A stretch of DNA of 64,000 nt from Rhizobium sp. P40RR-XXII (lineage in GTDB: Bacteria; Pseudomonadota; Alphaproteobacteria; Rhizobiales; Rhizobiaceae), in the NCBI RefSeq assembly GCF_012641405.1, contig NZ_JABAII010000007.1:1-64000 (forward strand), read 5' to 3'. Of this stretch, positions 39,141 to 49,117 are shown piece by piece. Position numbers and translations under genes: made by a program. Numbering within the stretch: position 1 is the stretch's first letter; each line of letters opens with the position of its first letter. The notes beneath the pieces were generated by a model. That model was not told where the DNA came from, searched no databases, and saw only the letters and a list, made by a program, of their open reading frames with translations.

Positions 39141-39183
39141 CTGGAGCGGCACCGAGGTTCCGTGAAACGCTGAACCGCTCCAG
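39141..39183 (+). promoter_or_regulatory. leader hairpin upstream of bioM
   Basis: CTGGAGCGG (39141-39149) and CCGCTCCAG (39175-39183) are perfect 9-bp arms around a 25-base loop, ending 21 bases before the TTG start of bioM. It may be an RNA regulatory structure or part of a repeat. No BioR-type palindrome was found. Confidence 0.35.
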
Positions 39184-39204
39184 CTTATCGAACAGGGAAA
39201 CCGC

Positions 39205-39882
39205 TTGGATATCCGCTTCGACAATGCCGGCGTCGATTACGGCACGCGCACCGCGCTGTTTCCGCTGAGCCTGACGCTTCAGGAGCGTCGCATCGGAGTG
39301 ATCGGCCTTAACGGTTCCGGCAAGACGACCTTCGCGCGGCTGATCAACGGGCTCGTCAAGCCGACGACGGGACGTGTCACCGTCAATGACCTCGATACGG
39401 TCGGCGACGCCGGCAAGGTCCTTGGCAAGGTCGGCTATATCTTCCAGTCGCCGCAGAACCAGATCATCCTGCCCATCGTGCGCGACGACATCGCCTTTGG
39501 GCTCAAGGCGCGCGGATACGGCAAGGCCGAGATCGAGGCGGCCGTCGAGGGCATTCTCAGCCGGTTCGGCGTCGGCCATCTTGGCGCGCGGCGGGCACAC
39601 GAGCTTTCCGGCGGCGAATTGCAGATGGCGGCCCTTTGCTCAGTGCTGGTGACCGGCCCCGACATCCTCATTCTGGACGAGCCGACGAACCAGCTCGATC
39701 TGAAGAACCGGGCACTGGTGCAAAAGACCATCATGGGCCTGCCGGAAAGCACCATCGTCATCAGCCACGACCTGCCTCTGCTCGAGGATTTCGAGCGGGT
39801 ACTGCTGTTCGACCAGGGCCGGCTCGTCGCCGACGCTCCCGCGGCGGAAGCGATCGCGCGCTACAGGGAGATGGCGGGCTGA
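39205..39882 (+). CDS. bioM: biotin ECF transporter ATPase BioM
   Basis: 225 residues with Walker A GLNGSGKTTF, the Q-loop in FQSPQNQIILPIV, signature LSGGELQMAA, and Walker B ILILDEPTNQLD. The energy-coupling-factor (CbiO/EcfA-like) type and the two genes that follow identify it as BioM. Start is TTG with AGGGAA 8 bases upstream, giving MDIRFDNAGVDYG; no ATG is suitably placed. The rare start may keep expression low. Overlaps bioN by one base. Confidence 0.92.
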   Translation: MDIRFDNAGVDYGTRTALFPLSLTLQERRIGVIGLNGSGKTTFARLINGLVKPTTGRVTVNDLDTVGDAGKVLGKVGYIFQSPQNQIILPIVRDDIAFGLKARGYGKAEIEAAVEGILSRFGVGHLGARRAHELSGGELQMAALCSVLVTGPDILILDEPTNQLDLKNRALVQKTIMGLPESTIVISHDLPLLEDFERVLLFDQGRLVADAPAAEAIARYREMAG

Positions 39883-40484
39883 TGCAGACGCTGCATGTCG
39901 ACGTCGATACCTGGCTGCACCGGCTCTCGCCGCGCGTGAAGCTCCTGGCACTCGCCGCACTTGGCATTCTGCTGTTTCTGACGAATTCTATTGCGGTGCT
40001 TGCCTGTGCAAACCTCATTGGCGCAGGGCTCTATTTCAGCACGGGCCTGCCGATCCCCAGCGCATTGATGCGGCTGCGGCCGATCCTGATCTCGATTGCC
40101 GTGCTGGCAATTTTCGCGGCCCTGGTCGGTCCGCTGCAGGCCGCAATCGTCACCGCGCTACGGCTGACGGCACTGGCGCTGTTTGCCGCCACGGTGACGG
40201 CGACGACATCGATGGCCGCTTTCATCGACGAGATCACCGCCCTTGCAATGCCGCTCGAAAAACTCGGCCTGCTCAAAGCCGCCGATATCGGGCTTGCGAT
40301 CGGTCTCGTGATCCGTTTCGTGCCCGAGATTCTCGATCGTTACCGCGCGATCCGCGAGGCGCATGAGGCACGGGGAATCAAGATACGCCTGGCAACCACG
40401 CTCGCGCCGCTGATCATCCTGACGCTGCGCGATGCGGACAATATCGCGGCGGCGATTGACGCGCGCGGCATTCGGCGTCAATGA
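39882..40484 (+). CDS. bioN: biotin ECF transporter transmembrane protein BioN
   Basis: 200 residues with about five membrane spans. The EcfT-type coupling helices carry the A-R-G motif pair seen near the C-terminus (REAHEARGIKIR and AAAIDARGIRRQ). It links the BioM ATPase to the substrate-binding BioY. Starts at the stop of bioM (TGATG) and ends overlapping an alternative bioY start. Confidence 0.9.
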   Translation: MQTLHVDVDTWLHRLSPRVKLLALAALGILLFLTNSIAVLACANLIGAGLYFSTGLPIPSALMRLRPILISIAVLAIFAALVGPLQAAIVTALRLTALALFAATVTATTSMAAFIDEITALAMPLEKLGLLKAADIGLAIGLVIRFVPEILDRYRAIREAHEARGIKIRLATTLAPLIILTLRDADNIAAAIDARGIRRQ

Positions 40485-40510
40485 ACATGGGTCTTTTCGA
40501 AGGAGCCGCC

Positions 40511-41068
40511 ATGAATACCCGCGATCTCGTCCTCTCGGCGCTTTTTGCCGCCATCATCGTGGCACTCGGCCTCTTGCCGCCGATCCCGATCGGCATCATT
40601 CCCGTGCCGATCACCGCGCAGTCGCTCGGCGTCATGCTCGCCGGTGTCGTGCTCGGCGCCAAGCGCGGCACGATCGCGGTGCTGCTGGTCGTCGTGCTCG
40701 TCACCATTGGCCTGCCGGTGCTGTCGGGCGGGCGTGGCGGTCTTGCGGTGTTTGCCGGTCCGACGGCGGGCTTCTTCGTCGGCTGGATCTTCGCGGCCTT
40801 CGTCACCGGCTATTTCTCGGAGAGGCTGGTGAAGCCGGAGCAGAGCGGCCTCGTTCAGGGCACCGGCTTCTTCATCGCCGCCGTTATCGGCGGTGTAGTC
40901 GTGCTCTATGCGTTCGGTATCGCCTGGCTGGCCCTCAACATCGGCTTCAGCAAGGCGTTTCTGGGCTCCTTGGGCTTCGTGCCGGGCGATGTCATCAAGG
41001 CTGTCGTCGCAGCGCTCGTCGGCCGCGCCGTCATGGCCGGCTACCCGCTTCTGCCGCAGCGGAGCTGA
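40511..41068 (+). CDS. bioY: biotin ECF transporter S component BioY
   Basis: 185 residues from the ATG at 40511, which has AGGAG ideally placed; a second ATG at 40481 overlapping the bioN stop is possible. Six membrane spans. PVPITAQSLGVMLAGVVLGAKRG and FAGPTAGFFVGWI are family signatures of the biotin-binding S unit. BioMNY of Rhizobium imports biotin with high affinity; rhizobia are often biotin-limited in soil. Confidence 0.93.
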   Translation: MNTRDLVLSALFAAIIVALGLLPPIPIGIIPVPITAQSLGVMLAGVVLGAKRGTIAVLLVVVLVTIGLPVLSGGRGGLAVFAGPTAGFFVGWIFAAFVTGYFSERLVKPEQSGLVQGTGFFIAAVIGGVVVLYAFGIAWLALNIGFSKAFLGSLGFVPGDVIKAVVAALVGRAVMAGYPLLPQRS

Positions 41069-41115
41069 AGCACATCGCGTAAAAGCGTGCAGCGGTTTTA
41101 CGGTAACGACATGCG
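41069..41115. repeat. short palindromic intergenic repeat, copy 4
   Basis: Begins on the base after the bioY stop: AGCACATCGCGTAAAAGCG...CGGTTTTACGGTAACGACATGCG. It is the inverse of the copy at 57956. Confidence 0.72.
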
Positions 41116-41126
41116 GCTAGCCCGGC

Positions 41127-41531
41127 TCAAGCCAGATATTTGTAGAGCCAGTCGCGCGTGTCTTCCGGCAGCGGCGCGGGATCATGTTCATCGCCACGAA
41201 CCGCCAGCCAGAGAATTTCCACCTCCGCCGCCAGCTCGTTGCCGGTCTCGACCATGACGACGAAGCCGATCGACTTGCCGCCGATCTTGTTGACGCTGAT
41301 CGAGAAGCGGGCGAGATCGTCGTAGTGCAACGCCCGGTGCAGCGAACAGGATGCCTTCCTGGCGATATAGAGAGGCTCATCGTCGACCAGCGGCCGCGTG
41401 CGCCAGAAATTCGAAAGCGCCGTTTCCGCCTGGGAGATATAGGAAGCGATGAACATCTGGCCGTGCCGGTCGACATCGCGCGGCGGCACCCTTACCTCGA
41501 TGACATCGGATCGTTCTGTTCTCGCCATCAC
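41127..41531 (-). CDS. acyl-CoA thioesterase family protein (4HBT fold)
   Basis: 134 residues. VPPRDVDRHGQMFIASYISQAETAL (catalytic Asp region of hot-dog thioesterases) and the ARFSISVNKIGGKSIGFVVMVE strands match 4-hydroxybenzoyl-CoA thioesterase-like proteins. It would hydrolyse an acyl-CoA; chain type unknown. Two consecutive start codons at 41531 and 41528. Convergent with bioY across a repeat. Confidence 0.8.
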   Translation of the reverse strand: MMARTERSDVIEVRVPPRDVDRHGQMFIASYISQAETALSNFWRTRPLVDDEPLYIARKASCSLHRALHYDDLARFSISVNKIGGKSIGFVVMVETGNELAAEVEILWLAVRGDEHDPAPLPEDTRDWLYKYLA

Positions 41532-41630
41532 GCAATAACCTCGGCCGACGCCATACCCGCCTTAATGAAAGCTTAACACCGCGCCCCGATATGTAAACGG
41601 GCGCCATTCAGAGTGGTTAAGATGGGTTGT

Positions 41631-41650
41631 TGACATTGTAGTGACATTGT
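41631..41650. promoter_or_regulatory. direct repeat TGACATTGT upstream of the deacetylase gene
   Basis: TGACATTGT occurs at 41631-41639 and 41642-41650, 11 bases apart or one helical turn, with a TTGACA at 41630. Possible promoter/operator for the gene at 41696. Confidence 0.3.
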
Positions 41651-41695
41651 CCATGTCCTGTAATAGGCGTCACACCTCATTTATAGATTGGCCCC

Positions 41696-42637
41696 ATGAG
41701 CACACGTCTTTACGAACACCCGATCTTTCTTGAACATATTGTTCCGCCAGGCCACCCGGAGCGCCCTGACCGGCTGCGCTCGCTGAATATCGCGCTGGAG
41801 CATCCGAATTTCGAGCGGCTGGACCGGCGAAAAGCCCCACCCGCCCATGAGGATGCGATCCTACTCGTGCATCCCGAAAAGCATCTGGATTTCGTGCTGC
41901 GATCGATACCGGACAGAGGCGGCGACGGCGAGATCAACCAGCTCGAGGCCGACACCTATGCCAGCCCGAAGACGCTGCAGGCGATCATGCACGGCGTCGG
42001 CGGCGCCATGGCGGCGGTGGACGACGTTTTCTCCGGTGCTGCGGACAATGTCTTCGTCGCGGCCCGTCCGCCCGGGCACCATGCCGAGAAGACCAAGGCC
42101 ATGGGCTTCTGTTTCTTCAACAATGCCGCGATCGCCGCACGCCATGCGCAAAAGGCCCACGGCGCCGAGCGCGTCGCCATCGTCGATTGGGATGTGCACC
42201 ATGGCAATGGCACACAGGACATTTTCTGGGACGATCCGTCCGTGCTCTTCTGTTCCACCCATCAGATGCCGCTCTATCCGGGCACGGGCAAGAAGGAGGA
42301 GTGCGGCGCGCACAACACCATCGTCAATGCGCCGCTGTCGCCCAATACCGGCGGCGATCATTTCCGCGAGGCCTTCAAGTCACGCGTCCTGCCGGCGCTC
42401 AATGATTTCCGCCCCGACCTCATTATCATCTCGGCCGGCTTCGACGCCCATCATCGCGATCCGCTGGCGCAGCTGAACCTGACGGGCGAGGATTTCGACT
42501 GGGCGACGGGACGGCTGCTTGAGGTCGCCGACCGCAGCGCCAAGAACCGGGTCGTCAGCCTGCTCGAAGGCGGCTATGATCTGGAAGGCCTCGCCGAGTC
42601 GGCGGGGATGCATATTCTACGCATGATGAAAGGTTGA
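41696..42637 (+). CDS. histone deacetylase family protein (AcuC/Hdac-like)
   Basis: 313 residues. Metal and catalytic residues of class II HDAC-like enzymes are visible: [62 protein letters not shown] and EGGYDLEGL. Bacterial members remove acetyl groups from polyamines or from acetyl-lysine on proteins such as acetyl-CoA synthetase; the target here is unknown. Two bases before xseB, so the two are very likely cotranscribed. Confidence 0.92.
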   Translation: MSTRLYEHPIFLEHIVPPGHPERPDRLRSLNIALEHPNFERLDRRKAPPAHEDAILLVHPEKHLDFVLRSIPDRGGDGEINQLEADTYASPKTLQAIMHGVGGAMAAVDDVFSGAADNVFVAARPPGHHAEKTKAMGFCFFNNAAIAARHAQKAHGAERVAIVDWDVHHGNGTQDIFWDDPSVLFCSTHQMPLYPGTGKKEECGAHNTIVNAPLSPNTGGDHFREAFKSRVLPALNDFRPDLIIISAGFDAHHRDPLAQLNLTGEDFDWATGRLLEVADRSAKNRVVSLLEGGYDLEGLAESAGMHILRMMKG

Positions 42638-42639
42638 CG

Positions 42640-42888
42640 ATGAGCGAGAGCGCCAAGGCAGATGTATCAGGCTATTCCTTCGAGAAGGCCGTGGCGGAGC
42701 TTGAAAGCATCGTTGCGCGGCTGGAACGCGGCGATGTGGCGCTGGACGAATCCATCGCCATCTACGAGCGCGGCGAAGCGCTGAAGAAGCACTGCGAGGC
42801 GCTGCTCTCCGCGGCGGAAAACCGCATCGAGAAGATCCGGCTCGACCGCGCCGGCAAGCCGCAGGGCACGGAAGCGCTGGACGGGTAG
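42640..42888 (+). CDS. xseB: exodeoxyribonuclease VII small subunit
   Basis: 82 residues. [20 protein letters not shown] and [21 protein letters not shown] are the two conserved helices of XseB, which binds the large subunit XseA (not in the window) to degrade single-stranded DNA. ATG at 42640, two codons inside a TTG that overlaps the deacetylase stop. Confidence 0.95.
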   Translation: MSESAKADVSGYSFEKAVAELESIVARLERGDVALDESIAIYERGEALKKHCEALLSAAENRIEKIRLDRAGKPQGTEALDG

Positions 42889-42962
42889 TAAGTGCAGGCA
42901 CCTACAGGAAAGGCCGCCTTTTCAGCCTCGAGAAAATGGTTCGATGCGGCTGAGCGATTTCG

Positions 42963-43496
42963 TCAAGGCGACATGAACTGTATATAGCCATCGTGATTGA
43001 GCGAAAAACCGAAACTGGTCCGCTTCCCGTTTATGGACACGTGATACTCATGGCCTCTATCGCCGATTTTGAACGCATCCGGATATTTCGTTCTGATGAC
43101 GTCTGCGAACTGACGCTCGATTGTCTCATCGTCCGCCATCCCCGGATGGCGTCGATATTTCGTGTCACATAGTCCGTCAGGATTGATGATAACAATCAGC
43201 GACCGGTCGTCTGTTGCTCCCTCAAGATATGTATATTTGCCGGAGATCAAACTCGAGCCTTGCTTGGTTTCGAACGTCTTAACCCCATATCGAGCCGCAG
43301 CCGCGCGAGCCTGCGTGTATGGCGGCCTATAAGCAAAGCAAATATCGCGAAACGCAGCAACCGCAGGCTCAATTGCCGTCGGGCCGGCCGGTTTTTTTGT
43401 AGCCTGCTGCTCAGGCGCACCATTCGTTGTGCTGCATGCGGCGAGCATCCCTCCCAAGAGAACGGCAACCAGCGCTTTGCTTCCATCAATGTCCAT
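42963..43496 (-). CDS. lipoprotein of unknown function
   Basis: 177 residues from the ATG at 43496. Signal with lipobox LAAC (LVAVLLGGMLAACSTTNG), then a Pro/Ala/Lys-rich stretch and a globular domain with two cysteines (DICFAYRP and DGLCDTKYRR) that may form a disulfide. Not recognised. It sits between xseB and dxs on the opposite strand, in AT-richer DNA than its neighbours. Confidence 0.65.
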   Translation of the reverse strand: MDIDGSKALVAVLLGGMLAACSTTNGAPEQQATKKPAGPTAIEPAVAAFRDICFAYRPPYTQARAAAARYGVKTFETKQGSSLISGKYTYLEGATDDRSLIVIINPDGLCDTKYRRHPGMADDETIERQFADVIRTKYPDAFKIGDRGHEYHVSINGKRTSFGFSLNHDGYIQFMSP

Positions 43497-43648
43497 GCTT
43501 ATTCGTCTCCCCAAATTACCCGGCTGTTCACATAGGACGCAATGTTAAACAACCCTTTGAAACAACCTTTACAAACGCATCTAACAGCAAAATTTGAGTT
43601 TCCCAGCCTTTCTCGCTAGGTTGAGTCCCAACCGAAAGGAGAGCCTTC

Positions 43649-44572
43649 ATGTCCTTCTTCCCAGGCAACGATCCTCAAGCCGGTGATGCCTTCGCCTGCG
43701 ATGCGATCGAGAACCTTATCATTCCGCGCACCAGCGACCTTGGCGGCTTCTCCGTGCGGCGCGCGCTTCCGAGCAGCCGGCGGCGGCTGGTGGGGCCGTT
43801 CATCTTCTTCGACCGCATGGGGCCTGCAATTTTGCGGCCGGGCCAGGCGCTCGATGTGCGCCCGCATCCGCATATCGGGCTTTCCACCGTTACCTACCTG
43901 TTCGACGGCGAAATCCGCCATATGGATAGCCTCGGCACGGCCAAGGTGATCCGTCCCGGCGACATCAACCTGATGACGGCCGGGCGCGGCATCGTGCATT
44001 CCGAGCGCACGCCGGAGAACCTGCGCGACCACGCATTCGCCATGTCCGGCCTGCAGACGTGGCTGGCGCTCCCCGACGAAAAAGAAGAGATCGATCCTTC
44101 CTTCGCCCATACGGAAAAAGACGACTTGCCATTCATCGCCGATGGCGGCGTGACCGGACGGGTGGTGATCGGCGACTTCGAAGGCCTCAAATCGCCGGTA
44201 AAGTCCTTCTCCGACACGCTTTACGTCGATCTGCAGCTGCAGCCGAACACGACGTTTCCTTTTGGGGCAGCGCATGAGGAGCGCGCGGTCTACATTCTCT
44301 CCGGTTCGCTTGTCGTCGCCGGCGACCGTTTCGAGCAGGATCAGCTCCTCGTCTTCCGTCCCGGCGATGCTATAACGCTGGAGGCTGCCGAAAAAGGCTG
44401 TCATCTTATGCTTTTTGGCGGTGCAGCGCTCAATTCTAAGCGCTATATCTGGTGGAATTTCGTCTCGTCCTCGAAGGAGCGCATCGAAAAGGCCAAGGAA
44501 GAATGGCGCACCGGCCGCTTCGATATCGTACCGGGCGACGAGGAAGAGTTCATTCCCCTGCCGGAAGGCTAA
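43649..44572 (+). CDS. pirin family protein
   Basis: 307 residues, a bicupin. The N-terminal cupin carries the metal site seen in VRPHPHIGLSTVTYLFDG (His pair) and HSERTPENLR; the C-terminal half has the pirin-C fold (GSLVVAGDRFEQDQLLVF). Bacterial pirins often have quercetinase activity or bind partner enzymes; function here is unknown. ATG at 43649 with AAAGGAGA 9 bases upstream. Confidence 0.92.
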   Translation: MSFFPGNDPQAGDAFACDAIENLIIPRTSDLGGFSVRRALPSSRRRLVGPFIFFDRMGPAILRPGQALDVRPHPHIGLSTVTYLFDGEIRHMDSLGTAKVIRPGDINLMTAGRGIVHSERTPENLRDHAFAMSGLQTWLALPDEKEEIDPSFAHTEKDDLPFIADGGVTGRVVIGDFEGLKSPVKSFSDTLYVDLQLQPNTTFPFGAAHEERAVYILSGSLVVAGDRFEQDQLLVFRPGDAITLEAAEKGCHLMLFGGAALNSKRYIWWNFVSSSKERIEKAKEEWRTGRFDIVPGDEEEFIPLPEG

Positions 44573-44694
44573 CGGGTTCATAACACTCCCACATGTTTCT
44601 TGTTCGGGAGCACCTTGAATTCGGCGTCTTTTGTCGCAATCTGTTTTGACAAGGCGGGCAACCGCCCAAGAATAGCAAGAAAGAGGCATCAGCC

Positions 44695-46611
44695 TTGACA
44701 CAAATGCCACAGACGCCGCTGCTGGACCGGGTCCAAAATCCTTCCGACCTGCGAAAGCTGGAGGACCGCGAATTGCCGCAGCTCGCCCGCGAACTTCGCG
44801 ACGAGATGATCGATGCGGTATCGCGTACCGGCGGACATCTCGGCGCCGGCCTCGGCGTCGTCGAACTGACCATCGCAATCCACAGCGTCTTTAATACACC
44901 AGACGATCGCCTGATCTTCGATGTCGGACATCAATGTTATCCGCACAAGATCCTGACCGGGCGGCGCGACCGCATCCGTACGCTGCGCCAGGAAGACGGC
45001 CTTTCCGGATTTACCCGCCGGGCCGAAAGCGAATACGATCCCTTCGGGGCCGCGCATTCCTCGACATCCATTTCTGCCGGTCTCGGCATGGCAGTTGCCG
45101 CCGAGCTCGATAATGCCGACCGCCGCGTCATCGCCGTCATCGGCGACGGTGCCATGTCGGCCGGCATGGCCTACGAGGCCCTGAACAATGCCGGCGCGCT
45201 CGATGCACGGCTGATCGTCATCCTCAACGACAACGACATGTCCATTGCCCCTCCGACAGGGGCAATGAGCGCCTATCTTGCCCGCCTCGCCTCCGGCCGC
45301 ACCTATATGGGCTTCCGGGATTTCGGCAAGAAGCTGACGGCTTATCTCGGCAAGAAGGTGGACCGTGCGATCACGCGAGCGGTCGAGCACGCACGGGGCT
45401 ATGTGACCGGCGGCACCATGTTCGAGGAGATGGGCTTCTACCATATCGGCCCGATCGACGGCCATTCCTTCGAGCATCTGCTGCCAGTGCTGCGCAATGT
45501 GCGCGACAATGCGCAAGGCCCAGTGCTGATCCATGTCGTGACGCAGAAGGGCAAGGGCTATCCGCCGGCCGAAGCGGCTGCCGACAAATATCATGGCGTC
45601 AATAAGTTCGACGTCATCACCGGCGCACAGACGAAGGTGAAGCCGAATGCGCCGAGCTACACAAGCGTCTTTGCGGACGCTTTGGTGCAGGAAGCGACGC
45701 TCGACGACAAGATCGTCGGCATCACCGCCGCCATGCCGAACGGTACCGGCCTCGATAAGCTGCAGGAATTCTTCCCCAAGCGCTGTTTCGACGTCGGTAT
45801 CGCCGAGCAGCATGCCGTAACCTTTGCCGCCGGCCTTGCCGCCGAAGGCTACAAGCCGTTCGCCGCACTCTATTCCACTTTCCTGCAGCGCGCCTACGAC
45901 CAGGTAGTGCATGACGTGGCGATCCAGGGCCTGCCCGTCCGCTTCCCCATCGATCGTGCCGGTTTCGTCGGCGCCGATGGCCCGACGCATGCGGGCTCCT
46001 TCGACACGGCTTTCCTTGCAACGCTGCCGGGCTTCGTCGTCATGGCCGCTTCCGACGAGGCGGAGCTGAAGCATATGGTGCGCACCGCCGCCGCCTACGA
46101 CCTCGGTCCCATCTCCTTCCGCTATCCACGCGGAGAAGGTGTCGGCGTCGAGCTGCCGGAACGGGGTCAGATCCTCGAAATCGGCAAGGGACGCGTGGTG
46201 AAGCAGGGTTCGAAAGTCGCGTTGCTGTCCTTCGGCACGCGCCTGGCCGACAGTCTTGCCGCGGCCGAGGATCTCGATGCCGCCGGGCTTTCGACGACGG
46301 TCGCCGATGCGCGCTTCGCCAAGCCGCTCGATCACGACCTCATCCGCCAGCTTGCCGCCCATCATGAGATGCTGATCACCATCGAGGAAGGTTCGGTCGG
46401 CGGCTTCGGCAGCCAGGTCATGCAGTTTCTCGCCACTGAGGGCCTGCTCGACAATGGCCTGAAGATCCGCTCGCTCGTCATGCCGGACATCTGGATGGAG
46501 CAGGCAAAGCCCGAAGCCATGAATGCCAGGGCCGGTCTCGACCGTGCCGGCATCGTGCAGACGGTATTCCGCACACTCGGCCACGGCCGCATCGTCGAAG
46601 CCGCCAGCTAG
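44695..46611 (+). CDS. dxs: 1-deoxy-D-xylulose-5-phosphate synthase
   Basis: 638 residues, a thiamine-diphosphate transketolase-like enzyme. [17 protein letters not shown], the [18 protein letters not shown] thiamine site, [18 protein letters not shown], and [18 protein letters not shown] are diagnostic. First enzyme of the non-mevalonate isoprenoid pathway; ispH of the same pathway is at 12 kb. Starts with TTG at 44695 (AGAGG 8 bases upstream) giving [10 protein letters not shown]; the ATG three codons later is worse spaced. Its TAG stop lies within a palindromic repeat. Confidence 0.96.
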   Translation: MTQMPQTPLLDRVQNPSDLRKLEDRELPQLARELRDEMIDAVSRTGGHLGAGLGVVELTIAIHSVFNTPDDRLIFDVGHQCYPHKILTGRRDRIRTLRQEDGLSGFTRRAESEYDPFGAAHSSTSISAGLGMAVAAELDNADRRVIAVIGDGAMSAGMAYEALNNAGALDARLIVILNDNDMSIAPPTGAMSAYLARLASGRTYMGFRDFGKKLTAYLGKKVDRAITRAVEHARGYVTGGTMFEEMGFYHIGPIDGHSFEHLLPVLRNVRDNAQGPVLIHVVTQKGKGYPPAEAAADKYHGVNKFDVITGAQTKVKPNAPSYTSVFADALVQEATLDDKIVGITAAMPNGTGLDKLQEFFPKRCFDVGIAEQHAVTFAAGLAAEGYKPFAALYSTFLQRAYDQVVHDVAIQGLPVRFPIDRAGFVGADGPTHAGSFDTAFLATLPGFVVMAASDEAELKHMVRTAAAYDLGPISFRYPRGEGVGVELPERGQILEIGKGRVVKQGSKVALLSFGTRLADSLAAAEDLDAAGLSTTVADARFAKPLDHDLIRQLAAHHEMLITIEEGSVGGFGSQVMQFLATEGLLDNGLKIRSLVMPDIWMEQAKPEAMNARAGLDRAGIVQTVFRTLGHGRIVEAAS

Positions 46612-46648
46612 AGCGCTTCCGCTTTTCTTCGAATCGCGAAAACGCTCT
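46610..46648. repeat. palindromic repeat overlapping the dxs stop codon
   Basis: AGAGCG (46610-46615) ... CGCTCT (46643-46648) with inner GCTTTT/GAAAAC pairing. The TAG of dxs uses its first two bases. Confidence 0.6.
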
Positions 46649-46663
46649 ACGCTCTTGTTTTTA

Positions 46664-46712
46664 CGCATTCCGGACGGAAAACCGCTGCGCACTTTTCCTG
46701 GAAATGCTCTAG
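46664..46712. repeat. short palindromic intergenic repeat, copy 5
   Basis: GCATTCCGGACGGAAAACCGCT...GCACTTTTCCTGGAAATGCTCTAG, nearly identical to the copy at 56133 and inverse of that at 39079. Confidence 0.8.
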
Positions 46713-46718
46713 TTTTTT

Positions 46719-46903
46719 CCTTCTCCCCTCGGGGAGAAGGTGCCTGAAGGGCGGATGAGGGGGCATTCCAGCATACTCGAAGTCGCCTTTCGCTCACCGC
46801 TCAAGGCACTCGTCGCCGGTGCTCCGAGGCCCCCTCATCCGGTCCCTCACGATTTCGTTTCACTCAATCGTTCGCGCCCACCTTCTCTCCGCCGGAGAGA
46901 AGG
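46719..46903. repeat. nested composite inverted repeat
   Basis: Three inverted pairs: CCTTCTCCCC/GGGGAGAAGG (46719-46740), the long-range GCGGATGAGGGGGC (46751-46764) against GCCCCCTCATCCG (46829-46841), and CCTTCTCTCCG/CGGAGAGAAGG (46881-46903). Together with the two repeats before it, this fills the 302-bp gap between dxs and the chemoreceptor gene. Confidence 0.75.
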
Positions 46904-46913
46904 TGTTCGTCAA

Positions 46914-48860
46914 TCAGAACTCCTCCCAATCGTCACGGGCGGCGGCGGCAGTCGTCGCCGTTGCCTTGCCGCCGAAAGCCTTGGCGACGGTGCGCCCAAG
47001 GGCACGGGCCGGAGACGCAGCCGGCCTCGAACGTGCTGTCGCCGCGACCGGACGCGCGGATACGGCCTGAACGGCATCGCCGAGGCGGAATTGCCGCAAC
47101 AGCTCGTTGAGTGCCGCGGCTTCGCGGGCGAGCGCATGGCTTGCGGCCGTCTGTTCCTCGACCATGGCGGCATTCTTCTGCGTGCCTTGATCCATGTTGT
47201 TGACGGCCGTGTTGATCTCCTGCAGGCCGGTCGACTGTTCGCGGGTCGCGGTGACGATCGCGCCGACATGGCGGTTGATCTCTTGCACTTCGGAGACGAT
47301 CAACTGGAGGGCCTTGCCCGTTTCGCCGACCAGCGAGACGCCGGTGTTGACCTGATCGCTCGATGTCGTGATCAGCGCCTTGATCTCCTTGGCGGCATTG
47401 GCGGAGCGCTGGGCGAGCTCGCGCACTTCCTGGGCAACGACGGCGAAGCCCTTGCCGGCCTCGCCGGCGCGGGCGGCCTCGACACCGGCATTCAGCGCCA
47501 GCAGGTTGGTCTGGAAGGCGATATCGTCGATGACGCTGATGATGTTGCTGATCTCGCCCGAGGACTTTTCGATCTGCTGCATGGCCGAGACGGCATTGCG
47601 CACCACTTCGCCGGAGCGTTCCGCGCCGAGGCGGGCGCGCTCGACGAGATGGCCGACATCTTCGGCGCGCTTGGCGGAGTCGCGAACCGTTATAGTGACC
47701 TGCTCCAGTGCGGCGGCCGTTTCCTCGACTGCGGCAGCCTGCTGCTCGGTGCGGTGCGCCAGATCGTCGGCGGCCGAGCGGATCTCGTCGGCGCCAGCAT
47801 TGATGGCGGAGGCATTGCGACCGACGGACTGCAGAGCGGCTTCCAGCTTTTCCACCGCATTGTTGAAGTCGGCGCGGACGCTGTCGAACTGCGGCGCGAA
47901 GCTATTGCGCAGGCGGGTGGCGACATTGCCGGAAGACAGGGCGGAGAGGCCGTCCGCGAGCGCTTCCATGGCAAAGCGGATTTCGCCCTCTTCGCGCGCC
48001 TTCTGCTCATCGTTCATCTGACGCTCGCGCTCGGCATCGCCGCGCATGCGCTCGGTTTCGCCCGAGAGACGCAGCTTTTCGATCCCCGCCTGCTTGAAGA
48101 CCAGGACGGCATCGGCCATGCGGCCGACTTCGTCGCCACGGCCGACCGCCGGAACTTCGACATCATGCTCGCCGTTCGCCAGCCGGCCCATCGCAGCCGT
48201 CATGCCGACGATCGGGCGAACGATGAGGCGCGACAACAGCCAGGCAAGCACGGCGGCTGCGAACGAGGCAAAGATGCCGCCGACGATCAGCGTCAGGCGC
48301 AGATCGCCGTTGGCGTCGTCCTGCATGGCTGCCAGGTCGCTGGCCTTGGCACGGGCGGCCTGCTTGATCTTGGCGGCAGCGTCGCGGAAGCCATCGAGCT
48401 GGCCCTTGGTCTCGTTCTGGCCGATCTTGACGATCTGGTCGAGCGGCATATCGGTTTCCTTGCGGGCCTTGGTCTGCGGCTCCGCAAGCTGATGGAAATA
48501 AAGATCGGCCGCCTTCTGCATGTTGTCGATGGCCTGCAGCAGATCCGGTGAATCGGCGGCGGCCTGCTTGGCCGCGGCGATGCTCTTCAACATCCGTTCG
48601 CGATTGTTGAAGACATCGCCATAGGTGCTGTCGCTGCGCAGCAGCAGGAAGCCGCGCAGATTGACCGCCTGTTCCAACATGGCCTGCAGGGAATCGTCGA
48701 TCAGGCTGACGAGCTGCTGCGACTTGGCCTGCTCGAGGGCAGCACCGGCAGATACTTCTTCCTTGGAATAGACGAATGCGGAAACGCAGGCGAAGACGGC
48801 GATCAGCGCCGTAAACGTGATGGCAAGCTTGCCATTCAGCGAGAGTTTTTTCGCAAACAT
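46914..48860 (-). CDS. methyl-accepting chemotaxis protein
   Basis: 648 residues. A membrane span at 12-28 and another near 190-210 enclose a helical periplasmic sensor of CHASE3-like type. HAMP follows ([20 protein letters not shown], with an insertion), then the signalling domain with the conserved hairpin tip [32 protein letters not shown]. Ligand unknown. The last five residues DWEEF, after an Ala/Arg-rich linker, resemble the tether that recruits CheR/CheB in high-abundance receptors. The gene has GGAGG 9 bases before the ATG at 48860. Confidence 0.94.
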   Translation of the reverse strand: MFAKKLSLNGKLAITFTALIAVFACVSAFVYSKEEVSAGAALEQAKSQQLVSLIDDSLQAMLEQAVNLRGFLLLRSDSTYGDVFNNRERMLKSIAAAKQAAADSPDLLQAIDNMQKAADLYFHQLAEPQTKARKETDMPLDQIVKIGQNETKGQLDGFRDAAAKIKQAARAKASDLAAMQDDANGDLRLTLIVGGIFASFAAAVLAWLLSRLIVRPIVGMTAAMGRLANGEHDVEVPAVGRGDEVGRMADAVLVFKQAGIEKLRLSGETERMRGDAERERQMNDEQKAREEGEIRFAMEALADGLSALSSGNVATRLRNSFAPQFDSVRADFNNAVEKLEAALQSVGRNASAINAGADEIRSAADDLAHRTEQQAAAVEETAAALEQVTITVRDSAKRAEDVGHLVERARLGAERSGEVVRNAVSAMQQIEKSSGEISNIISVIDDIAFQTNLLALNAGVEAARAGEAGKGFAVVAQEVRELAQRSANAAKEIKALITTSSDQVNTGVSLVGETGKALQLIVSEVQEINRHVGAIVTATREQSTGLQEINTAVNNMDQGTQKNAAMVEEQTAASHALAREAAALNELLRQFRLGDAVQAVSARPVAATARSRPAASPARALGRTVAKAFGGKATATTAAAARDDWEEF

Positions 48861-49117
48861 GGGCGAGCGCCTCCTGAGCGCCGGTCCTGGCGAGCATCAT
48901 CGGACGCGCTTGGGAGGGGACGCGGCCGTTGCTCGGAGAATTCACGGAGGGGCATGATTGGGACGCAGACGCGCGAAGCCTTCATGGCAGGCGATGACCT
49001 CGAAATGGATCACCGCAATCACAGGCATCAGTAGAGACTTGGACTTTAAATTTATTTAATTGCGCGAGGCCGCATTGAAGTGCAGTCGAACGACCGCGCA
49101 CCCTCCTTCAAACAGCC

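Noticed and set aside
44689..46797. A 702-codon open frame on the minus strand
   Set aside because: Antisense of dxs, which is unmistakable; no family motif in the minus-strand translation.
46740..48551. A 603-codon open frame on the plus strand
   Set aside because: Antisense of the chemoreceptor gene.
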